Source: Pseudomonas farris
GTDB taxonomy: Bacteria > Pseudomonadota > Gammaproteobacteria > Pseudomonadales > Pseudomonadaceae
Length of the DNA stretch: 64,000 nt
Direction of reading: 5' to 3'
NCBI RefSeq assembly: GCF_019145235.1
Contig: NZ_JAHSTV010000008.1
Span: 62,001-126,000 of the forward strand
The notes below the pieces were generated by a model, which saw only the letters and a list, made by a program, of their open reading frames with translations, was not told the origin of the DNA and made no database searches. Position numbers and translations under genes: made by a program. Within the stretch, counting starts at the first letter, position 1, and every line of letters begins with the position of its first letter. Below, in pieces: positions 24,297 through 32,835 of this stretch.

Positions 24297-25467
24297 GGCT
24301 TGGCTCCGGTCCCAGTTGTTGAAAACAATCGGCCAGTCCATTTAACAATAGCTGTACCTGCGCCTCGCTGTGAGCGGCGGTCAGGGTGACGCGCAAACGT
24401 GCGCTACCCGCAGGCACAGTCGGTGGACGAATCGCAGTCACCATCAGTCCGCGTTCGCGCAGCATCTGCGACAGTCGAACCGCGCGCCCGGCATCGCCGA
24501 TCATGATCGGCTGGATCGGCGTGAAGCTGTCCATCAACTCCAGCCCAATCTGTTCGGCGCCTTGGCGGAACTGGCGAATCAGCGTCTGCAGATGCTCACG
24601 TCGCCAGTGTTCGCTGCGTAGCAACTCCAGGCTTTTCAACGTCGCGCAAGCCAGCGCCGGTGGTTGGCTGGTGGTGTAGATGTAAGGGCGAGCGAACTGG
24701 ATCAGGCTTTCGATCAACTCTTCACTGCCAGCCACAAAAGCACCGGCTGTACCGAAAGCCTTGCCGAGGGTGCCGACCAACACCGGCACGTCTTCCTGAC
24801 TCAGACCAAAATGCTCGACGATCCCGCCGCCATTGGCACCCAGCGGACCAAAACCGTGAGCGTCGTCGACCATCAGCCACGCGCCTTTGGCCTTGGCTTC
24901 CCGTGCCAGCGCCGGCAGGTCGGCGATGTCACCGTCCATACTGAACACGCCATCGGTGACCACCAGCGTATTGCCGGTGGCCTTCTCGAGGCGCTTGGCC
25001 AGACTGGCCGCGTCGTTATGCAGATAACGATTGAAGCGCGCACCGGACAACAACCCGGCATCCAGCAACGATGCGTGATTGAGGCGGTCTTCCAGCACCG
25101 TATCGCCTTGCCCGATCAATGCGGTGACCGCGCCGAGGTTAGCCATGTACCCGGTGGTGAACAACAACGCTCGCGGGCGGCCGGTGAATTCGGCGAGGGC
25201 TTCTTCCAGTGCGTGATGCGGGCCGCTGTGGCCGATCACAAGATGCGAAGCGCCACCACCCACGCCCCAACGCGACGCGCCCGCGCGCCAGGCTTCGATC
25301 ACTTGCGGGTGATTGGCCAGGCCCAGGTAGTCGTTGTTACAGAACGCCAGCAACGGCTGACCATCGACCACCACTTCCGGGCCCTGCGGGCTTTCGAGCA
25401 GCGGGCGCTGGCGATAAAGGTTTTCGGCACGACGGGCAGCAAGGCGCGCGCTGAGATCGAAAGACAT
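24289..25467 (-). CDS. bioF: 8-amino-7-oxononanoate synthase
   Basis: 392 residues, a PLP-dependent alpha-oxoamine synthase. It condenses pimeloyl-ACP with L-alanine. The PLP lysine lies in VPVLVGTLGKAFGTAGAFVA, with the upstream PLP contacts VDDAHGFGPLGANGG and SHLVIGHSGPHHALEEALAE. The length is standard. It begins the compact bioFHCD group; bioB lies 209 bases upstream behind REP elements, so bioFHCD may have its own promoter or rely on read-through. Confidence 0.95.
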   Translation of the reverse strand: MSFDLSARLAARRAENLYRQRPLLESPQGPEVVVDGQPLLAFCNNDYLGLANHPQVIEAWRAGASRWGVGGGASHLVIGHSGPHHALEEALAEFTGRPRALLFTTGYMANLGAVTALIGQGDTVLEDRLNHASLLDAGLLSGARFNRYLHNDAASLAKRLEKATGNTLVVTDGVFSMDGDIADLPALAREAKAKGAWLMVDDAHGFGPLGANGGGIVEHFGLSQEDVPVLVGTLGKAFGTAGAFVAGSEELIESLIQFARPYIYTTSQPPALACATLKSLELLRSEHWRREHLQTLIRQFRQGAEQIGLELMDSFTPIQPIMIGDAGRAVRLSQMLRERGLMVTAIRPPTVPAGSARLRVTLTAAHSEAQVQLLLNGLADCFQQLGPEPSHA

Positions 25468-25528
25468 GCAGGCCTCGAAGGTCAGATGTGGGGAGCTGTA
25501 CTGACTTGTCTGGAGACCGAGTCACGGC

Positions 25529-25660
25529 CATCGCGGGCAAGCCACGCTCCCACAGGTTGAGCGCGGTTAATGTGGGAGCGGGCTTGCTCGCGAAAGCAGT
25601 GTGACATTCAACATTGATGTCGGCTGTACTGACGCCTTCGCGAGCGAGCCCGCTCCCACA
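25529..25660. repeat. Three REP copies between bioF and bioB
   Basis: One copy reads CATCGCGGGCAAGCCACGCT, the next is inverted (TGTGGGAGCGGGCTTGCTCG) and the third is again direct with a GCGAGCGAGCC variant core (TTCGCGAGCGAGCCCGCTCC). This is a REPIN plus a single REP within the bio gene group. Confidence 0.85.
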
Positions 25661-25676
25661 TTCGATTTGTGCTGGA

Positions 25677-26732
25677 TCAGACAGCAGCGTTATAGAACTG
25701 CTCGCTGCTCTTCTGCTCCACCAGTGCCTGTTCGATGGCGGCTTGATGCACTTCGTCGGCGTGCTCTTCGCGCGCTTCCGGCAGGATGCCCAGACGCGAG
25801 AACAGCTGCATGTCCTTGTCCGCCTGCGGGTTGGCGGTGGTCAGCAGTTTTTCGCCGTAGAAAATCGAGTTGGCACCGGCGAAGAACGCCAGAGCCTGCA
25901 TCTGTTCGTTCATCGCTTCGCGGCCGGCGGACAGGCGCACGTGGGATTTCGGCATCAGGATGCGAGCAACAGCGAGCATGCGGATGAAGTCGAACGGGTC
26001 GATGTCGTCGGCATTTTCCAGCGGCGTCCCGGCGACTTTCACCAGCATGTTGATCGGCACCGATTCCGGATGCTCAGGCAGGTTAGCCAGCTGGATCAGC
26101 AGATTGGCGCGGTCGTCGAGAGATTCGCCCATGCCGAGAATGCCACCGGAGCAGATCTTCATCCCCGAATCACGCACGTAAGCCAGGGTTTGCAGGCGCT
26201 CGCTGTAAGTACGGGTAGTTATGATGCTGCCGTAGAACTCAGGCGAGGTGTCGAGGTTGTGGTTGTAGTAATCCAGGCCGGCTTCGGCCAGCGCGACGGT
26301 CTGGTCCTGATCGAGACGACCGAGGGTCATGCAGGTTTCCAGGCCCATGGCTTTCACGCCTTTGACCATTTCCAGCACGTACGGCATGTCTTTGGCCGAC
26401 GGATGTTTCCACGCCGCGCCCATGCAGAAACGGGTCGAACCGATGGCCTTGGCGCGAGCGGCCTCTTCGAGGACCTTCTGCACTTCCATCAGTTTTTCTT
26501 TTTCCAGGCCGGTGTTGTAGTGACCGGACTGCGGACAATATTTGCAATCTTCCGGGCAAGCACCGGTTTTGATCGACAGCAGCGTCGAGACCTGGACGCG
26601 GTTGGCGTCGAAATGCGCGCGGTGCACCGTCTGCGCCTGGAACAACAGGTCGTTGAATGGCTGAACGAAAAGTGCTTTGACTTCGGCCAAAGACCAGTCA
26701 TGACGCAGGGTTGCAGTGGTGCTGGCGCTCAT
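25677..26732 (-). CDS. bioB: Biotin synthase
   Basis: 351 residues, a radical SAM enzyme that inserts sulfur into dethiobiotin. The [4Fe-4S] motif CxxxCxxC is in IKTGACPEDCKYCPQSGHYN. Later conserved Cys and Arg residues occur in RFCMGAAWKHP and ETCMTLGRLDQDQ. The C-terminal tail beyond the barrel is longer than in enterobacteria, as usual in Pseudomonas. The ATG at 26732 has AAGGAA seven bases upstream. A BirA-type operator overlapping a TTGACA element lies about 97-129 bases upstream, giving biotin-responsive control. Confidence 0.96.
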   Translation of the reverse strand: MSASTTATLRHDWSLAEVKALFVQPFNDLLFQAQTVHRAHFDANRVQVSTLLSIKTGACPEDCKYCPQSGHYNTGLEKEKLMEVQKVLEEAARAKAIGSTRFCMGAAWKHPSAKDMPYVLEMVKGVKAMGLETCMTLGRLDQDQTVALAEAGLDYYNHNLDTSPEFYGSIITTRTYSERLQTLAYVRDSGMKICSGGILGMGESLDDRANLLIQLANLPEHPESVPINMLVKVAGTPLENADDIDPFDFIRMLAVARILMPKSHVRLSAGREAMNEQMQALAFFAGANSIFYGEKLLTTANPQADKDMQLFSRLGILPEAREEHADEVHQAAIEQALVEQKSSEQFYNAAV

Positions 26733-26805
26733 GGGCGTTTCCTTGTTTATGCTTGGCAAGCGGCTGGGGAATGGAATACCCACAGACGCGACACGGATGT
26801 TCGGC

Positions 26806-26834
26806 ATATTTAAGGAAGAGCGATGCGCTGTCAA
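26806..26834 (-). promoter_or_regulatory. Probable bioB promoter
   Basis: On the minus strand TTGACA (26834-26829) is a perfect -35 hexamer. Seventeen bases further is AAATAT, and shifting by one or two bases gives TAAATA or AATATG, so the -10 element is weak or uncertain. The leader to the bioB ATG would be about 65 bases. It lies within the bioB-comF divergent gap and the first codons of comF. Confidence 0.55.
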
Positions 26835-27563
26835 CCACGATACGAAGGGCGGGTTTACATCTGGTTAAAAAACAAACAAACCTGTTTGCTCTGCGCAGAA
26901 GTCGCAGACGACACCACGCCAATTTGCATGGCCTGCGAAACCGAGTTGCCCTGGCTGGGCGAGCACTGCCAAACCTGCGCCCTGCCATTGCCCGCCACGG
27001 GCATGACGTGCGGCCAATGCTTGAAACAACCGCCAGCGTTTGAGCGAGTTGCCGCACCCTGGACTTACAGCTTTCCCGTTGACACTTTGATCACTCGTTT
27101 CAAGCACAGCGCAAAGTGGCCATTTGGCCGCTTGCTCGCTGAACTTCTTGCTCAATTCCTGCAACATCGTTTCGATGAGGATCTGGACCGGCCCGATGCA
27201 CTGATACCGGTACCGCTGGCCTCCAAACGCCTGCGTCAGCGCGGTTTCAACCAGGCAGCGATGCTCGCCCGCTGGCTCAGCGTCAGCCTCGACATACCTT
27301 GTGATGAAACGCTATTGCTGAGAATCCAGGACACCAGCGCGCAACAAGAGCTGAATGCCGACGCCCGTAAAAAGAACCTGCGCCATGCCTTTGCCCTGGC
27401 GTCCACGGCCTCGATCAAGGGCCGCCACTTCGCCTTGATCGACGACGTGCTGACCACCGGCGCCACCGCCCAGGCCCTGGCTCGCTTGTTGATGGATGCG
27501 GGCGCCGCGCGGGTCGATGTCTACTGCCTGGCCCGTACACCCAAACCTGGCGATGAGGGCTGA
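26823..27563 (+). CDS. comF: ComF-type phosphoribosyltransferase-fold protein
   Basis: 246 residues. The N-terminal double zinc-finger region has Cys pairs CLLC, CMAC, CQTC and CGQC. The C-terminal phosphoribosyltransferase domain has the PRPP loop HFALIDDVLTTGATAQALAR. The conserved PVPLASKRLRQRGFNQA is typical of ComF/GntX. It is linked to use of external DNA in transformation; its chemistry is unknown. The ATG follows AGGAAGAGCG. Its first codons carry the bioB operator, and bioB is divergent, so both share a control region. Confidence 0.92.
   Translation: MRCQPRYEGRVYIWLKNKQTCLLCAEVADDTTPICMACETELPWLGEHCQTCALPLPATGMTCGQCLKQPPAFERVAAPWTYSFPVDTLITRFKHSAKWPFGRLLAELLAQFLQHRFDEDLDRPDALIPVPLASKRLRQRGFNQAAMLARWLSVSLDIPCDETLLLRIQDTSAQQELNADARKKNLRHAFALASTASIKGRHFALIDDVLTTGATAQALARLLMDAGAARVDVYCLARTPKPGDEG
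26828..26860. promoter_or_regulatory. BirA-type biotin operator
   Basis: CTGTCAACC, 15 bases, then GGTTTACAT matches the Gram-negative BirA operator TTGTAAACC-N14/15-GGTTTACAA at seven and eight of nine positions. The left half covers the TTGACA of the bioB promoter, so bound BirA-biotinyl-AMP would block RNA polymerase. It also lies inside codons 2-13 of comF. Confidence 0.75.
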
Positions 27564-27626
27564 CTTGACTCCCGCACTTCAAGCCGCCAACGTCCTATCC
27601 ATCGTCACAGCCCAAAGCGTCTCGCC

Positions 27627-28391
27627 ATGTCCTTGCCTACGTTGTTGTCCCAGCACATTGTCCGTCGCCCGCAGCGCATCGCGTTGCTGCAACACATCGC
27701 CGAACAAGGCTCGATTACCCGCGCAGCGAAAAGCGCGGGCCTGAGTTACAAAGCGGCGTGGGATGCCATCGACGAGCTGAACAATCTCGCGCAGAAACCG
27801 CTGGTGGAGCGTAGCGTCGGCGGCAAGGGCGGTGGCGGCGCCAAACTGTCCAGCGAAGGCGAACGCGTGTTGCGCCTGTATCAAAAGCTCCAAGCCTTGC
27901 AGGCTCAGGTGCTGGAAGCCGCCGAAGAGGCCAGTGACCTGGACCTGCTCGGTCGCCTGATGCTCAGAACCAGCGCACGCAACCAACTACACGGCAAGGT
28001 CGTGGCGATCGATGCACAGGGGCGCAACGACCGCATCCGTCTTGAACTGGCCGAAGGCTTGCGTATCGATGCGCAGATCACCCACGACAGCACTTTGCGC
28101 CTGGAACTGCAAACTGGCACCGAGGTGGTGGCACTGATCAAGGCCGGTTGGCTGGAACTGCTGGGCATCGATCAAGCCGCGGCGCCCGGCAACAATTGCC
28201 TGAAGGGCACAGTTGAAGAAATCCTCGACGCCCAAGACGGTCCCAGCGAAGTGCGCATCGGTCTGCCCAATGGCCAGACACTTTGCGCCCTGGCCGAGCC
28301 GCTGCACCTGAAAACCCTCGAACTCGCCGCTGGCAAACCGGTTCTTGTGCAATTCGCACCGTCCAATATTCTGCTGGGCACACCGCTCTGA
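27627..28391 (+). CDS. modE: ModE-type molybdate-responsive regulator
   Basis: 254 residues. The N-terminal winged helix is LLQHIAEQGSITRAAKSAGL and SYKAAWDAIDELNNL, followed by GGKGGGGAKLS, the ModE wing. The C-terminal half has two TOBE-type molybdate-binding repeats, beginning ARNQLHGKVVAI and GNNCLKGTVEEI. ModE represses modABC when molybdate is plentiful. No molybdate transport genes are next to it here, so its targets lie elsewhere. It starts 63 bases after comF in the same direction. Confidence 0.88.
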   Translation: MSLPTLLSQHIVRRPQRIALLQHIAEQGSITRAAKSAGLSYKAAWDAIDELNNLAQKPLVERSVGGKGGGGAKLSSEGERVLRLYQKLQALQAQVLEAAEEASDLDLLGRLMLRTSARNQLHGKVVAIDAQGRNDRIRLELAEGLRIDAQITHDSTLRLELQTGTEVVALIKAGWLELLGIDQAAAPGNNCLKGTVEEILDAQDGPSEVRIGLPNGQTLCALAEPLHLKTLELAAGKPVLVQFAPSNILLGTPL

Positions 28392-28459
28392 TCAGCGCTG
28401 CAACAAAACCTTCATCGACCACCATTAAGGTGACTGCAAAAACCCGCAGGGAGCCTGAT

Positions 28460-30361
28460 GTGAGCTTATTAGAAGACAACCAACCCACCGACCTCGAAAA
28501 GATGGTTGGCCTCAGCCGTCGTGGCTTCATCAGCGCTGGCGCCCTCTGCGGTGCAGCGATGTTTCTCGGTGGCAATTTGCTGAGTCGCAGTGTGCTGGCC
28601 GCCAGCGTCAGCGCCGGCTCCAGCAAACTGTTGGGCTTCGACAGCATCGCTGCCGCCACGACCGACGCCATCACCCTGCCGCCGGGCTACAAATCTTCGG
28701 TACTGATCAGCTGGGGTCAACCACTGCAAAAAAATGGCCCGGCGTTCGACCCGAGCGGCAACGGCACGGCCGAGGCGCAGGAAGTCCAGTTCGGCGACAA
28801 CAACGACGGCATGAGCCTGTTTGAGTTCCCCGATGACAAAGACCGGGCGCTGATGGCGATCAACAACGAATACACCAACTACCACTACCTCTTCCCACAT
28901 CGCGGCGCGCCGCAATCGGCTACAGAGGTGCGCAAGGCGTTGGCCTGTGAAGGTGTGTCGGTCATCGAAGTGCAGCGCAAGAACGGCCAGTGGCAGTTCG
29001 TCCAGGACTCGCGCTACAACCGCCGCATTCACGGCAACTCGCCGTTGCACCTGAGCGGTCCGGCGGCCGGTCACGAACTGATGAAAACCAGCGCCGACAA
29101 ACATGGCAAGACAGTCCTCGGCACCTTCCAGAACTGCGCCAATGGCAAGACGCCATGGGGCACTTATCTGACCTGCGAAGAGAACTTCACCGACTGCTTC
29201 GGCAGCAGCAATGCCGAGCAGAAATTCGATGCCGCGCAGAAACGCTACGGCGCGGTGGCGGCCAGTAAAGAGATCAACTGGCATCAACATGATCCGCGCT
29301 TCGACCTGGCGAAAAACCCCAACGAACTCAATCGTCATGGCTGGGTGGTGGAAATCGACCCGTTCGATCCGCAGTCGACGCCGGTCAAACGCACCGCGCT
29401 GGGTCGCTTCAAACATGAAAACGCCGCACTGGCCGAAACCAATGACGGTCGCGCCGTGGTGTACATGGGCGACGACGAACGTGGCGAGTTCATCTATAAA
29501 TTCGTCAGCCGCGACAAGATCAACCACAAAAACCCCAAAGCCAACCGCGACCTGCTGGATCACGGCACCTTGTACGTGGCGCGTTTCGACGCGGGCGACG
29601 GCAACGCTGATCACCCGAAAGGCCAGGGCCAGTGGATCGAACTGACCCACGGCAAGAATGGCATCGATGCCAGCAGCGGTTTTGCCGATCAGGCCGAAGT
29701 GCTGATTCACGCACGTCTCGCAGCCAGCGTTGCGAGCGCCACGCGCATGGACCGCCCGGAATGGATCGTCGTCAGCCCCAAGGATGGCCAGGTTTATTGC
29801 ACCCTGACCAACAACGCCAAACGCGGCGAAGAAGGGCAACCGGTGGACGGGCCTAACCCGCGCGAGAAAAACGTCTACGGGCAGATCCTGCGCTGGCGCA
29901 CCGACCGCGACGATCACGGCTCGAATAGCTTTGCCTGGGACCTGTTTGTGGTCGCCGGCAACCCGGGCGTCCACGCCGGTACGCCGAAGGGCGGTTCGTC
30001 GAACATCACCCCGCAGAACATGTTCAACAGCCCGGACGGCTTGGGCTTCGACGAGGCCGGGCGTTTGTGGATCCTCACGGATGGCGATTCGAGCAACGCA
30101 GGCGACTTCGCAGGCATGGGCAATAACCAGATGCTCTGTGCCGACCCGGTGACCGGCGAGATCCGCCGCTTCATGGTCGGGCCGGTGGGCTGCGAGGTGA
30201 CGGGGATCAGCTTCTCGCCGGATCAGAAAACCTTGTTTGTCGGGATTCAGCATCCGGGGGAAAACGGTGGGTCGACGTTCCCTGAGCACCAGCCCAACGG
30301 CAAGCCGCGGTCTTCGGTGATGGCGATTACCCGAGAGGATGGCGGGATCGTCGGCGCCTGA
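28460..30361 (+). CDS. Tat-exported PhoX-family protein (DUF839), probable alkaline phosphatase
   Basis: About 633 residues. The N-terminal twin-arginine signal is GLSRRGFISAGALCGAAMFL. The body shows the DUF839/PhoX blocks: YTNYHYLFPHRGA, TPWGTYLTCEENFTDCFG, YMGDDERGEFIYKFVS and NMFNSPDGLGFDEAGRLWIL. PhoX enzymes are calcium- and iron-dependent phosphatases acting outside the cytoplasmic membrane after folding inside the cell. No Pho box was seen upstream, so a phosphate-starvation role is not supported by the promoter. The start is GTG at 28460, with GGGAG six bases upstream; upstream in-frame sequence overlaps modE and is not coding. Confidence 0.85.
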   Translation: MSLLEDNQPTDLEKMVGLSRRGFISAGALCGAAMFLGGNLLSRSVLAASVSAGSSKLLGFDSIAAATTDAITLPPGYKSSVLISWGQPLQKNGPAFDPSGNGTAEAQEVQFGDNNDGMSLFEFPDDKDRALMAINNEYTNYHYLFPHRGAPQSATEVRKALACEGVSVIEVQRKNGQWQFVQDSRYNRRIHGNSPLHLSGPAAGHELMKTSADKHGKTVLGTFQNCANGKTPWGTYLTCEENFTDCFGSSNAEQKFDAAQKRYGAVAASKEINWHQHDPRFDLAKNPNELNRHGWVVEIDPFDPQSTPVKRTALGRFKHENAALAETNDGRAVVYMGDDERGEFIYKFVSRDKINHKNPKANRDLLDHGTLYVARFDAGDGNADHPKGQGQWIELTHGKNGIDASSGFADQAEVLIHARLAASVASATRMDRPEWIVVSPKDGQVYCTLTNNAKRGEEGQPVDGPNPREKNVYGQILRWRTDRDDHGSNSFAWDLFVVAGNPGVHAGTPKGGSSNITPQNMFNSPDGLGFDEAGRLWILTDGDSSNAGDFAGMGNNQMLCADPVTGEIRRFMVGPVGCEVTGISFSPDQKTLFVGIQHPGENGGSTFPEHQPNGKPRSSVMAITREDGGIVGA

Positions 30362-30370
30362 TAAGGCCTC

Positions 30371-30464
30371 TTCGCGAGCAAGCCCGCTCCCACAGTGGAT
30401 CTTCAGTGTGAATGCAAATTGCGGCACACCTTAGATCTAACGTGGGAGCGGGCTTGCTCGCGAA
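30371..30464. repeat. REPIN between the PhoX-type gene and srkA
   Basis: TTCGCGAGCAAGCCCGCTCC facing an inverted GTGGGAGCGGGCTTGCTCGC, about 46 bases apart. Confidence 0.85.
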
Positions 30465-30571
30465 GGCGTCAGCCCAGACAACACTCATCTCAAGCCCAAC
30501 CCCCTAAAGAAGCCCCGTCTGCGCTACCATGTTTGGCCGGACGCGGCAGCCTGCTGCGCGCAGGAGTCAGC

Positions 30572-31546
30572 ATGGCCCACCCGTTTGCAACGCTTACCCC
30601 AGACCTCGTGCTCGATGCCGTCGAAAGCATCGGCTTTCTCAGCGACGCACGCATTCTGGCGCTCAACAGCTACGAGAACCGTGTCTATCAGGTCGGCATC
30701 GAAGACTCCGAGCCGCTGATCGCCAAGTTCTACCGTCCGCAGCGCTGGACCAACGAAGCGATTCTCGAAGAGCACCAATTCACCTTCGAACTCGCCGAGT
30801 GCGACGTACCGGTGGTTGCGCCAATGATCCACAACGGCGCCAGCCTGCATGAACACAACGGCTTCCGTTTCACCCTGTTCCCCCGCCGTGGCGGCCGTGC
30901 GCCGGAGCCGGGCAATCTCGATCAGCTGTATCGCCTGGGCCAACTGCTCGGTCGGCTGCACGCGGTCGGTGCTACAAAACCGTTCGAACACCGCGAAGCG
31001 CTGGGAGTGAAGAACTTCGGTCAGGACTCGCTGACGACATTGCTCGAAGGCAACTTCGTACCCAAAAGTTTGCTACCGGCCTACGAGTCCGTGGCCCGCG
31101 ACCTGCTCAAGCGTGTCGAAGAGGTCTACAAGACCACGCCGCACCAGAACATCCGCATGCACGGCGATTGCCACCCCGGCAACATGATGTGCCGCGATGA
31201 GATGTTCCATATCGTCGACCTCGACGACTGCCGCATGGGCCCGGCGGTGCAGGATATCTGGATGATGTTGGCGGGTGATCGTCAGGAATGTCTCGGTCAG
31301 TTGTCGGAATTGATGGACGGTTACAACGAATTCCACGACTTCGATCCGCGGGAACTGGCGCTGATCGAACCCCTGCGCGCCTTGCGCCTGATGCACTACA
31401 GCGCCTGGCTCGCCCGTCGCTGGGACGACCCGGCCTTCCCTCGCAGCTTTCCGTGGTTCGGCACCGAACGCTATTGGGGCGATCAAGTGCTGGCGCTGCG
31501 TGAGCAACTCGCCGCACTCAACGAAGAACCGCTGAAGTTATTCTGA
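30572..31546 (+). CDS. srkA: Stress-response serine/threonine kinase (YihE/RdoA family)
   Basis: 324 residues with an aminoglycoside-phosphotransferase/choline-kinase fold. N-lobe features are LNSYENRVYQVGIEDSEPLI and AKFYRPQRW with the ATP-binding Lys. The catalytic loop is IRMHGDCHPGNMM and the metal-binding Asp is in IVDLDDCRMGP. In enterobacteria SrkA phosphorylates proteins and protects against envelope stress and MazF-related death. The ATG at 30572 has AGGAG five bases upstream; the longer frame runs through the REPIN and is rejected. Confidence 0.9.
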   Translation: MAHPFATLTPDLVLDAVESIGFLSDARILALNSYENRVYQVGIEDSEPLIAKFYRPQRWTNEAILEEHQFTFELAECDVPVVAPMIHNGASLHEHNGFRFTLFPRRGGRAPEPGNLDQLYRLGQLLGRLHAVGATKPFEHREALGVKNFGQDSLTTLLEGNFVPKSLLPAYESVARDLLKRVEEVYKTTPHQNIRMHGDCHPGNMMCRDEMFHIVDLDDCRMGPAVQDIWMMLAGDRQECLGQLSELMDGYNEFHDFDPRELALIEPLRALRLMHYSAWLARRWDDPAFPRSFPWFGTERYWGDQVLALREQLAALNEEPLKLF

Positions 31547-31557
31547 ACACAAATCCA

Positions 31558-31663
31558 ATGTGGGAGCGGCGGTGCGACGATTCGACTTGCTCGCGAATAC
31601 GGTTTCACATTCAACAGAGATGCTGACTGAATGACCGCTTTCGCGAGCAAGCCCGCTCCCACA
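31558..31663. repeat. REPIN with one interrupted arm
   Basis: The left copy starts as TGTGGGAGCGG, then has about 17 extra bases (CGGTGCGACGATTCGA) before CTTGCTCGCGAA. The right copy (TTTCGCGAGCAAGCCCGCTC) is intact. The pair lies between srkA and rarD. Confidence 0.75.
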
Positions 31664-31733
31664 AGGTCCGCGACATATCCCGACAAATCTCCTTACAATC
31701 CCCTCTTTGTTAGCTGCCTAAGCAAGGATTCTC

Positions 31734-32621
31734 ATGCAAGCCGCCAACCCGCGTCGCGGGTACATCCTGGGCCTGAGTGCCTACATCATCTGGGGACTGT
31801 TCCCGCTCTACTTCAAAGCCATCGCCAACGTACCCGCCGTGGAGATCATCATCCACCGAGTGCTGTGGTCCGCGCTGTTTGGTGCTTTACTGCTGCTCGT
31901 CTGGAAGCATCCAGGCTGGTGGCGCGAGCTGCGTGACAACCCGCGACGGCTGGCAATCCTGGCCCTGAGCGGCACGTTGATCGCCGCCAACTGGCTGACC
32001 TACGTCTGGTCAGTGAACAACGGGCGCATGCTCGAAGCCAGCCTCGGTTACTACATCAACCCGCTGGTAAATGTGCTATTGGGAATGCTGATCCTCGGCG
32101 AACGGCTGCGGCGCATGCAATGGCTGGCGGTTGGCCTGGCGGCGGTTGGTGTTGCGCAGCAAGTGTGGCAAGTCGGCAGTCTGCCGTGGGTGTCGCTGGT
32201 GCTTGCATTGACCTTCGGCTTCTACGGATTGATCCGCAAGCAGGCACCGGTCAAGGCGCTGCCGGGGCTGGTGGTGGAAACCTGGATGCTGGTGCCGATT
32301 GCCGTCGCCTGGTTGCTGTTCAATCCGACGGCGAGCAGCGCGCAAGCCGAATTCTGGACCACCTCTGAAGCCTGGTGGCTGGTGGCTGCAGGTCCGGTGA
32401 CGCTGGTGCCGCTGGTGTGTTTCAACGCCGCCGCCCGGCACTTGCCCTACACCACCCTCGGATTTCTCCAGTACCTGGCGCCGACGTTGGTGTTGTTGCA
32501 AGCCGTTCTGCTGTTTGGCGAGCACTTATCGTCCAGCACGCTGGTGGCGTTCATCTTTATCTGGGCCGGTCTGGCGGTTTACAGCGTGGACGCGTGGATA
32601 AGTCTGCGCCGCCGCAGCTGA
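31734..32621 (+). CDS. rarD: RarD/EamA-family membrane transporter
   Basis: 295 residues, about ten transmembrane helices, two EamA repeats. The start GYILGLSAYIIWGLFPLYFK and the segments HRVLWSALFGALLLL, ANWLTYVWSVNNGRMLEASL and GYYINPLVNVLLGMLILGER are the RarD signature. These inner-membrane drug/metabolite transporters were linked to chloramphenicol sensitivity; the natural substrate is unknown. The ATG follows AAGGATTCTC. Confidence 0.88.
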   Translation: MQAANPRRGYILGLSAYIIWGLFPLYFKAIANVPAVEIIIHRVLWSALFGALLLLVWKHPGWWRELRDNPRRLAILALSGTLIAANWLTYVWSVNNGRMLEASLGYYINPLVNVLLGMLILGERLRRMQWLAVGLAAVGVAQQVWQVGSLPWVSLVLALTFGFYGLIRKQAPVKALPGLVVETWMLVPIAVAWLLFNPTASSAQAEFWTTSEAWWLVAAGPVTLVPLVCFNAAARHLPYTTLGFLQYLAPTLVLLQAVLLFGEHLSSSTLVAFIFIWAGLAVYSVDAWISLRRRS

Positions 32622-32644
32622 TCAGAAAACGTACAAATCTCTAC

Positions 32645-32665
32645 AGGCCACGTCTTCCGTGGCCT
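32645..32665. terminator. Hairpin after rarD, possible weak terminator
   Basis: AGGCCACG (32645-32652) pairs with CGTGGCCT (32658-32665). There is no T tract on either side, so termination is doubtful. Confidence 0.35.
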
Positions 32666-32684
32666 GCATCCATCCTTCCCAAGG

Positions 32685-32693
32685 TTATCCACA
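32685..32693 (+). promoter_or_regulatory. Perfect DnaA box
   Basis: TTATCCACA, the strict DnaA 9-mer, within GGTTATCCACAG. It is in the rarD-gcvR gap. Confidence 0.7.
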
Positions 32694-32796
32694 GCGTGAT
32701 CCCCGGCGTTTGTGCGCAAGTCACTGAAACTGCTGGTTTTTTGATCAGATCCTGAAGAGCCCCGGCCGACGTGGCCTGGCCAGGTGTCTCTACAGG

Positions 32797-32805
32797 TTAT
32801 CCACA
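32797..32805 (+). promoter_or_regulatory. Second perfect DnaA box
   Basis: TTATCCACA again, in the same orientation and the same 12-base context GGTTATCCACAG, 112 bases after the first. A weaker inverted relative (TTGGATAA, 32824-32831) follows. Confidence 0.7.
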
Positions 32806-32835
32806 GGCAGGTGCACGTATAACTTGGATAACCTT

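Noticed and set aside
28469..30427. A 652-residue minus-strand frame opposite the PhoX-type gene
   Set aside because: Antisense shadow with no recognisable family; the plus strand carries a clear Tat signal and DUF839 blocks.
30395..30571. N-terminal extension of srkA
   Set aside because: The extension translates a REP repeat and the ATG at 30572 has a proper AGGAG.
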